Part shown: positions 7,038 through 11,678 of the stretch, in pieces
How positions within the stretch are numbered: the stretch's first letter is position 1
How the letters are laid out: every line of letters begins with the position of its first letter
NCBI GenBank assembly: GCA_900757285.1
Contig: CAAENI010000182.1
Location: forward strand, 1-11,678
DNA length: 11,678 bases
Reading direction: 5' to 3'
Origin: an uncultured Collinsella sp.
GTDB lineage: Bacteria > Actinomycetota > Coriobacteriia > Coriobacteriales > Coriobacteriaceae
Translations under genes and position numbers: made by a program
Notes under the pieces: generated by a model
The model's input: the letters and a program-made list of their open reading frames with translations, nothing else
Told to the model about the DNA's origin: nothing
Databases searched by the model: none

Positions 7038-8381
7038 ATGAATTATTTCAGCGCGTCTAGGGCCGGTGTTGAGTCTTGCTCTGAGTTAGAGCGACGCTTT
7101 TCCCTAAATGATGGGTCCATGGTGTTCATTCCACTGCTCTTTTACGCCTTTTTCTGCCAATCGCTCGCTGCTTCTGCGCTTGCACTCGATGTCTGCCTCC
7201 TGCTATCTGCTACGGCGTTTCTCCTGCATTTTGTGACTAACAGAAGATTTGCTTGCAAAAGATTTGGCCTTGAGCTGGCTTGGGCACCTTTCTTTGTGCT
7301 GTTCTTTATTCATAGTTTGATATACGGTGTGGCTAATTTAACCCTGCTCGTAGTTTATACGCTTCTATTTCTGTGCATGTATGTTGCGGCAGGCGAGCGA
7401 TCCTGGGTCACTTCATGCCTTAGGGTTCTTGTCGCCTTTGCAGCATTTCATGCGTTCTGCACCATCGTCTTCTGGCTAGTCCCCGCACTTTATCTGCCAG
7501 TTAAATCTGCCTTCTTTTCAGGTAGCTATATGGCTAGGGACTATCGCTCTGGCTTCACGGCGCACTACAGCACTAATTCGATTTATTTGAGTTTGGGTCT
7601 CGTCTCTTGGGCCTGTGGTCTTGCTGGTAGCAGGGAAAAGGTTCGGATTAAAGATTTGATGCTGAGCCTGATGCTCTTGCTTGCACTTTTTCTGACTACT
7701 AAGCGGGGTCCTTTGGTTGCATCCGTTGCTGCTATCGTCATCTCGTATCTGTTCGTAAATAGAAAGAAGCTTACCGGGACGATGCTCAAGACCTTGGTTG
7801 TTGCTGCAATCGCTGTAATAGCTGTCGGCGTTCTTGCTACGTTTGTTCCCGCTGTTCAGGCGACTCTTGAGAGGTTTATTGAGCTTTCAGATGATGAAAC
7901 GGGCAATGGCAGAAGCTATTTGTACGATTGCGCTTGGAGTATGTTTTATGCAAAACCCTTACTTGGTTGTGGTTGGGGGACTTATTCCAAGTATGTTGCC
8001 ACTACCTCCCTTGGTGCAATGTACAGCAATCTTGGCTTTTCGTCGATGAGTGCTCACAACGTATACCTTCAGTTGCTTGCCGAGACGGGTGTGATTGGCC
8101 TTGCGGCTTTTGTTGTGCCCGCGTTTCTCTCCATCCTTGCAGCCATGCATCGATCTGAATCTCTTTTAGAGGAAGGTCCTTATGGGGACTCCTTTTGCTT
8201 GTGGGCCTGTTTGGGTGTTCAGATTTTCTTTCTAATTTATTGCTTTTCAGGCAACCCTTTATACGATCCGCAGTGCTACATACCGTATTTCATTTCATGT
8301 GTGGCGGCGTTTGCTATTTGCGGCTCAGACAAGATGATTCTTAACGATAGGGAGGGATTCCATGGATATCTGCAAAGATAG
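7038..8381 (+). CDS. wzy: Wzy-type polysaccharide polymerase (O-antigen ligase family)
   Basis: This 447-residue multi-spanning protein has about ten to twelve membrane segments, including FIPLLFYAFFCQSLAASALAL, FVLFFIHSLIYGVANLTLLVVYTLLFLCM, LMLSLMLLLALFL and TLVVAAIAVIAVGVLATFV. A large outer loop after about residue 275 contains GNGRSYLYDCAWSMFYAKPLLGCGWGTY and SAHNVYLQLLAETGVIGL, the arrangement seen in the Wzy_C/O-antigen ligase family (compare the loop GxGxxxF and the conserved HNxxL). It probably joins flipped repeat units on the outer face of the membrane. The start ATG lies ten bases after GAGG (7024-7027) and one base after the flippase stop. Its 3' end overlaps the iron-sulfur gene by 20 bases. 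As usual for this family, specificity cannot be deduced. A ligase role is less likely in a Gram-positive. Confidence 0.88.
   Translation: MNYFSASRAGVESCSELERRFSLNDGSMVFIPLLFYAFFCQSLAASALALDVCLLLSATAFLLHFVTNRRFACKRFGLELAWAPFFVLFFIHSLIYGVANLTLLVVYTLLFLCMYVAAGERSWVTSCLRVLVAFAAFHAFCTIVFWLVPALYLPVKSAFFSGSYMARDYRSGFTAHYSTNSIYLSLGLVSWACGLAGSREKVRIKDLMLSLMLLLALFLTTKRGPLVASVAAIVISYLFVNRKKLTGTMLKTLVVAAIAVIAVGVLATFVPAVQATLERFIELSDDETGNGRSYLYDCAWSMFYAKPLLGCGWGTYSKYVATTSLGAMYSNLGFSSMSAHNVYLQLLAETGVIGLAAFVVPAFLSILAAMHRSESLLEEGPYGDSFCLWACLGVQIFFLIYCFSGNPLYDPQCYIPYFISCVAAFAICGSDKMILNDREGFHGYLQR
8351..8356 (+). promoter_or_regulatory. Strong ribosome binding site inside the wzy 3' end
   Basis: GGAGGG ends five bases before ATG 8362, within the last codons of wzy. 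It decides the start of the iron-sulfur gene and implies coupled translation. Confidence 0.75.
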
Positions 8382-9516
8382 TCAACGCTGTACCGGGTGC
8401 TCTGCGTGTCTGTCTGTGTGTCCTCGATCGGCGATTCAGATTGTAGAAGACTCTCATGGGTTTTACCGTCCGAAGATTGACGAATCAAAATGTGTTGAGT
8501 GCGGTTTGTGCCAGAGGGTATGTCCGGCTAATGGTTTGACGAGCGACGATCTGAAGATGAACTCTCGTCGGGTATTGGCTTATCAGGCTGACGACGCCGA
8601 ACGCGCAAAAAGTTCCTCGGGTGCCGCGTTTTGGACCTTGGCTACTTACGTCCTAAATAATGGCGGCGTCGTTTACGGCGCTTGCTTCGATGAAGATTTC
8701 CGCGTTGTTCAGCGGCGTTGTGCCTCTGTTGACGACGCGCAATCTTGTCGAGGCTCAAAATACTCACAGGGCTTCGTTGGCTCTTCATATGTCGAAGCAT
8801 ATAACGACTTGAAACAAGGTCTTGACGTGCTCTACAGCGGAACCCCATGCCAAATTGCGGGTCTTAGGAGTTTTCTATCTAAGAAAAACTATTCCGGACA
8901 GTTGGTTACCTGCGATTTAATCTGCCATGGCACACCTAGTAATCGTATGTTCCGCGAATACATTTCCTTTTTGGAAAAAAAGTCCGGAAAGAAGGTCATC
9001 AAATATTTTCATCGCCCCAAGGACAGAGGTTGGGGAGTCCATGTCGAGAAGGCTCTCTTGGACGACGGCACTGCTCTCTATGACACGATTGAATCTAATA
9101 CTTGGCGAGATGTGTTCTATAGCAATAACGCTTTAAATTCCAGCTGTTATAACTGCGCCTATACCGACGTCAACAGGGTTTCCGACTTTACTCTTGCTGA
9201 TTTTCTTGGCGTCGATCGAGTTCGCAAAGGTTTTAATGATCATAAGGGACTTTCTGTTGTTATGGTTAATAGTGAGCTAGCCGAGCGTATTGTCGCATCT
9301 GGTGTATTTGAGCCCGGCGTAACAGATATATCTCTTGAAGAGGTGCTGCCCGGTAATCCGATGCTGGAGAGGTCGTCCTCTCCGCAGGGTAACGTTGATG
9401 GTTTCTGGAAGGCTTATGAGCATAAGGGGTTCGAGGGCACTGCTCGGTTTGTTGGCGCCTACGGCTTCGTGAAATCTCTCAAGACTCTTGTGAAACAGCT
9501 TATTAAAAGGAAATAG
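8362..9516 (+). CDS. Two-[4Fe-4S] ferredoxin plus FrhB/FdhB-family domain protein
   Basis: This 384-residue protein has an N-terminal bacterial ferredoxin domain with two complete cluster motifs: Cys10, 13, 16, 20 (CTGCSACLSVCP) and Cys44, 47, 50, 54 (CVECGLCQRVCP). The rest matches the beta-subunit family of coenzyme F420 hydrogenase/dehydrogenase: KSSSGAAFW (83-91), GSKYSQGF (131-138), LYSGTPCQIAGLRSFL (158-172), CDLICHGTPS (184-193), and NCAYTDVNRVSDFTLADFLGVD (264-285). The family binds flavin and passes electrons. The F420 label comes from archaeal relatives; in capsule clusters the partner and substrate are unknown, and nothing here suggests F420 use. It overlaps wzy by 20 bases and shares the operon with a pyruvyl transferase, a frequent neighbour. 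It may reduce or oxidise a polymer precursor; that is inference. Confidence 0.9.
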   Translation: MDICKDSQRCTGCSACLSVCPRSAIQIVEDSHGFYRPKIDESKCVECGLCQRVCPANGLTSDDLKMNSRRVLAYQADDAERAKSSSGAAFWTLATYVLNNGGVVYGACFDEDFRVVQRRCASVDDAQSCRGSKYSQGFVGSSYVEAYNDLKQGLDVLYSGTPCQIAGLRSFLSKKNYSGQLVTCDLICHGTPSNRMFREYISFLEKKSGKKVIKYFHRPKDRGWGVHVEKALLDDGTALYDTIESNTWRDVFYSNNALNSSCYNCAYTDVNRVSDFTLADFLGVDRVRKGFNDHKGLSVVMVNSELAERIVASGVFEPGVTDISLEEVLPGNPMLERSSSPQGNVDGFWKAYEHKGFEGTARFVGAYGFVKSLKTLVKQLIKRK

Positions 9517-9534
9517 TTACTAGGGGCGTTTCTC

Positions 9535-10026
9535 TTGAATTTAATGGACTTTGTTGAGCATGTGGCGACCTGGATTTATGTCCGGGGTAAGTTGGCGTTT
9601 CTTGCAGGGAGATTCCCTGGCCAGATAACCATGACGAAGGCTTTCAGGCGACCGTTTTATTGTCGCGTATCGGATAAAGGCGTTATTAGCGTCGGTGAAC
9701 GAACGTCTTTCAATTACGGTTGCGTCCTGATTGCTCATGAACGAATTGAGATTGGTAGAGGCTGCCTATTTGGTCCAAACGTCCATGTGTATGACTTCGA
9801 CCACGGTATGTCGCAGGATGGGATCATGTATCGGGACCAGCCGACTACGACAGCGCCCGTGCATATTGGCGACAACGTCTGGCTTGGCGCGAATGTCGTG
9901 GTGCTTAAAGGTGTAGCCATTGGCGATAATGCGGTCATCGCTGCGAATAGTGTTGTTTCTAAAGATGTACCCGCGAATATGCTATTTCACGAAAAACGGG
10001 ATCTAGTTTACAGAGAGCTTCGATAG
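9535..10026 (+). CDS. Hexapeptide-repeat O-acetyltransferase (maltose/galactoside acetyltransferase-like)
   Basis: This 163-residue left-handed beta-helix protein resembles WcaF/maltose acetyltransferase-type enzymes that use acetyl-CoA to O-acetylate sugars. Repeats run through VISVGERTSFNYGCVLIAHERIEIGRGCLFGPNVHVYDFDHGM, then PVHIGDNVWLGANVVVLKGVAIGDNAVIAANSVVSKDVPAN. His90 in DFDHGM is in the place of the catalytic histidine. I chose TTG 9535, eight bases after GGGG (9523-9526); ATG 9544, three codons in, would leave seventeen bases to that site. It is the last gene of the cluster, 18 bases after the iron-sulfur gene and about 90 bases before the terminator. With the enzyme at 3883 it makes a second acetylation activity, probably on a different sugar or position. 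Confidence 0.88.
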   Translation: MNLMDFVEHVATWIYVRGKLAFLAGRFPGQITMTKAFRRPFYCRVSDKGVISVGERTSFNYGCVLIAHERIEIGRGCLFGPNVHVYDFDHGMSQDGIMYRDQPTTTAPVHIGDNVWLGANVVVLKGVAIGDNAVIAANSVVSKDVPANMLFHEKRDLVYRELR

Positions 10027-10116
10027 GTTGCTGGATTGGCTTTCAATTCACGATGTACGCTGATCCGATAAAGCAGTATTGATAATGGCTTAATTGGATT
10101 AAAGCGTGCTTGCATT

Positions 10117-10148
10117 AGGGGTATCGGCTTGGGTCGATACCCCTTTTT
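10117..10148 (+). terminator. Rho-independent terminator closing the polysaccharide operon
   Basis: AGGGGTATCG at 10117-10126 pairs perfectly with CGATACCCCT at 10135-10144 around an 8-base loop, giving a 10-bp stem that runs straight into five T residues (10144-10148). There is no T tract on the opposite side, so it acts on + strand transcripts. It lies about 90 bases after the last gene of the cluster; the bases between hold nothing I recognise. Confidence 0.9.
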
Positions 10149-10200
10149 AACCGGTTTGAAACCGCATCACTGGTAACGTCAAGTTTTTTGGAAATTGACA

Positions 10201-10239
10201 ACCACATGACGGATCACGGTCCGCGCTCTGTCATGTGGT
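10201..10239. repeat. Inverted repeat (13-bp imperfect hairpin)
   Basis: ACCACATGAC at 10201-10210 is the exact reverse complement of GTCATGTGGT at 10230-10239. The stem extends inward by a G-T wobble, a G-C and an A-T pair, leaving a 13-base loop. No T tract follows on either strand, so it is not an ordinary terminator. It could be an operator, an RNA hairpin or a leftover mobile-element end. Confidence 0.6.
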
Positions 10240-10278
10240 CTCTGGCGGCTAAGCAGCGAATCACAGACGAATGGGATA

Positions 10279-10437
10279 CGTGCCGAATTTGCGAACATCG
10301 TAACGGTCGACGAGGAACTGCTGTGCAAGGAAATGAAGACTCCTCCGAGGAAGACCATCGAGGAGGCGCCCAGCGCGCTGCTCGATGAGGAAGCTAATGG
10401 GGGATGGTGCTGTCGGTTACGCTGGTCGCGCTGACGG
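10279..10437 (+). pseudogene. Possible coding remnant, unidentified
   Basis: One + frame through this stretch reads RAEFANIVTVDEELLCKEM, then KTPPRKTIEEAPSALLDEEANGG. It has a plausible acidic/helical protein texture and GC-rich third positions, before running out at a TGA at 10435-10437. The frame is open back to 10210, but I see no start codon with a ribosome binding site and no convincing homology. A neighbouring frame carries an ATG at 10206 followed by TDHGPRSVMWSLAAKQRITDEW, so a frameshifted small gene is possible. No function is proposed. Confidence 0.25.
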
Positions 10438-10808
10438 GGGCGGCGTTGTTGTCTCTTTTGACATCTACTGCGGAATCACTTGAGTCGGTGGTGTTTGAGC
10501 TTGTGGTCCCTTCGGCCTTGTCAGTATCGCTTATTGCTGTCTTAGTTTGTGCCTGTTGCGCGGCTGTTGCTTGAGCCGCATGGCTTCTGCGATGACCGCC
10601 ATGGGTATTGGTGCGCTTGCCATGGACATGCGCGCGATTGCACATGGTGGGCGATGGGGGCGTAGCGGAGCCTCTCTGGGAGCAGGCGATAGGGTCCAAA
10701 AGAAGCACCGGGCTAGCATGCCGCGCATATTTTGTTGGGGTTTTCGGAAACACCAGTAAACATCAGCGAGCTTTCTGTGTTAGCGATGGAATAATTTAGC
10801 CAAATATA

Positions 10809-10838
10809 GTCGGCCGAGATTGACCAATCCCGGCCGAC
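10809..10838. terminator. Hairpin, possible terminator for the convergent gene
   Basis: GTCGGCCG at 10809-10816 pairs with CGGCCGAC at 10831-10838; after one A/C mismatch, GATT pairs with AATC around a GACC loop. Read on the - strand, the hairpin is followed by ACTATATTT, a weak T-rich tail, about 130 bases after the transglutaminase stop. On the + strand it is followed by CC-ATTTT. It could serve either direction, most usefully the - strand gene. Confidence 0.45.
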
Positions 10839-10969
10839 CCATTTTAGCCAGCACGCCCGCATCTATGACTTTCCTATCGCATTCCTACATCCCCTCGGGC
10901 TGGATCCCCCTCACCTTCACCGCATGGGGGACGGCATCCACCGAGCAGGTGTCGAGCCCCTGCCGCGGT

Positions 10970-11678
10970 TCAGCTGCTGCTCGACGTCATCTCGACCTTC
11001 GACTCGGCAGATAGATAGTCTTTGTTTCCAGCGGTCTTCCGGTCTATTTGATTCATCGCATACGCAACAATCCCATTCTGAATTCCCGAGATGCTCGGCG
11101 GGAAAGACTGATTATCGGCATCAATGGAAAATCTTTCTTCCCTGGTATCCAGTTGCTGCTGAATGCGGTCGGCATACTTCTCGGCCCATTCATCGGCCTT
11201 GCCGTTTCGCACAAAGTAATTGTTGGATAGGTCGGTTGAGCGGTAGGCGTAGTCGCCCTTTTGGTAGTTTGCCGTGTGGTCGGAGTGGGCGATTGCCATG
11301 AGCTCGTCGGTCAGGCCAAAGTACAGATGGCGCTGGTCCAGGTCCCCGTACCAGTTGTCGCTGGTGTCGTCCCAGGTTAGGTCCATCTGGCACCATTTGC
11401 CGTCGATCTTTACGGCGTTCCAGGTGTGGCCGTTGCCGGTGATGCGGCCGTTGGCGATGCCCGCGGCGTTAAGGAGCTTGGAGTAGATGCGCTGGTAGCT
11501 CTCGCAGGTGCCCTGGTGGCGCGTGAGGCCGCTTTCGGCCGAGCACCAGTTGAGGCTGTGGTCGTACTCCAGCTGGTCAAGCGTCCAGTCGTGGAGCCAC
11601 AGCGCCATGTCGTATTCCGAGCCGTTTGTCTCTTGCCTGCACAGGTCCACGGCGCTGTTGACGATCTGCGCGACGCTC
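10970..11678 (-). CDS. Transglutaminase-like domain protein (5' end beyond the window)
   Basis: The frame is open to the window edge, so the N-terminus, probably with a signal peptide, is not seen. Numbering from the GTG at 11650, the Cys-His-Asp triad of the transglutaminase-like/protease fold is present: Cys49 in HQGTCESYQ, His75 in GNGHTWNAVKI, Asp90 in CQMDLTWDD. The preceding DWTLDQLEYDHSLNW segment and following HLYFGLTDELMAIAHSDH match bacterial surface proteins of this type, which are often secreted and followed by repeat or wall-binding domains. Here the protein ends about 75 residues after that with KVEMTSSSS at a TGA, with no anchor. A codon-biased frame continues just past the stop in another register (10986 down to 10885), so the end may be frameshifted. 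High GC like wecB; convergent with the capsule operon and probably core-like. Substrate unknown. Confidence 0.82.
   Translation of the reverse strand, partial: SVAQIVNSAVDLCRQETNGSEYDMALWLHDWTLDQLEYDHSLNWCSAESGLTRHQGTCESYQRIYSKLLNAAGIANGRITGNGHTWNAVKIDGKWCQMDLTWDDTSDNWYGDLDQRHLYFGLTDELMAIAHSDHTANYQKGDYAYRSTDLSNNYFVRNGKADEWAEKYADRIQQQLDTREERFSIDADNQSFPPSISGIQNGIVAYAMNQIDRKTAGNKDYLSAESKVEMTSSSS

Larger units (their letters stand above)
10149..10969. other. Gene-poor junction with no confident gene
   Basis: This 820-base stretch lies between the operon terminator and the stop of the convergent transglutaminase-like gene. It contains two hairpins (10201-10239 and 10809-10838), a coding-like remnant near 10280-10400, and several short open frames on both strands around 10394-10800. 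None of these frames has a recognisable domain with a convincing start signal. On the + strand, a 56-codon hydrophobic frame at 10404-10574 reads against a Ser/Thr/Ala-rich frame on the - strand ending at 10394; both share the same third codon positions, so codon bias cannot choose between them. The mixed composition suggests decayed sequence at the edge of the cassette. Confidence 0.6.

Noticed and set aside
8362..9516. Literal reading as an F420-dependent hydrogenase subunit
   Set aside because: The family name derives from archaeal enzymes; no hydrogenase or F420 genes are nearby and the context is polysaccharide synthesis.
10195..10223. Possible promoter starting with TTGACA at 10195
   Set aside because: No acceptable -10 hexamer lies 16-18 bases downstream; the hexamer adjoins the inverted repeat and may be chance.
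1..11678. CRISPR arrays, tRNA or rRNA genes, transposases, phage genes
   Set aside because: Looked for regular direct repeats, cloverleaf-like segments and transposase motifs on both strands and saw none.

Overview
The window looks like a stretch of a Gram-positive, high-GC actinobacterial chromosome, most likely a Coriobacteriia member such as Collinsella. That is an inference from the roughly 65% GC flanks, the GTG/TTG starts and the gene content; there is no rRNA or marker gene to confirm it. It holds most of an exopolysaccharide/capsule cluster of the Wzx/Wzy type, all on the + strand, followed by a terminator, an 820-base gene-poor stretch, and a convergent secreted-type transglutaminase-like gene on the - strand.

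Layout. 1-1000: 3' part of a non-hydrolysing UDP-GlcNAc 2-epimerase (wecB/mnaA type), cut by the window edge. 1000-1953: TupA-like ATP-grasp protein. 1946-3001: GT4 glycosyltransferase. 3081-3881: GT32-like DXD glycosyltransferase. 3883-4413: serine-acetyltransferase-like hexapeptide acyltransferase. 4444-5529: polysaccharide pyruvyl transferase. 5546-7036: Wzx-type flippase. 7038-8381: Wzy/O-antigen-ligase-type polymerase. 8362-9516: two-[4Fe-4S] FrhB-family protein. 9535-10026: second hexapeptide acyltransferase. 10117-10148: strong Rho-independent terminator. 10149-10969: no confident gene, but hairpins and coding-like remnants. 10970-11678: C-terminal part of a transglutaminase-like protein.

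How the genes fit together. WecB supplies UDP-ManNAc. The GT4 and GT32 enzymes extend a lipid-linked repeat unit. The pyruvyl transferase and the two acyltransferases probably decorate it. Wzx flips it and Wzy polymerises it outside. The roles of the ATP-grasp protein and the iron-sulfur FrhB-like protein are unproven. No priming phosphoglycosyl transferase or chain-length regulator is visible, so these must lie upstream or elsewhere. Genes overlap or sit within 0-80 bases of each other with no internal terminator, so they probably form one operon driven from upstream.

Composition. wecB is about 65-67% GC by hand count. GC falls to about 42% over its last 40 bases and stays much lower than wecB through the cluster. 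It is about 65% again in the transglutaminase gene. The cluster therefore looks like a strain-variable cassette set between core-like flanks, with the left junction inside the 3' end of wecB. I found no system I would call wholly new. The points most worth following are the pyruvyl-transferase/FrhB pair in a cluster of this type, the altered catalytic-loop residues in the GT32-like and ATP-grasp proteins, and the broken-looking right flank.
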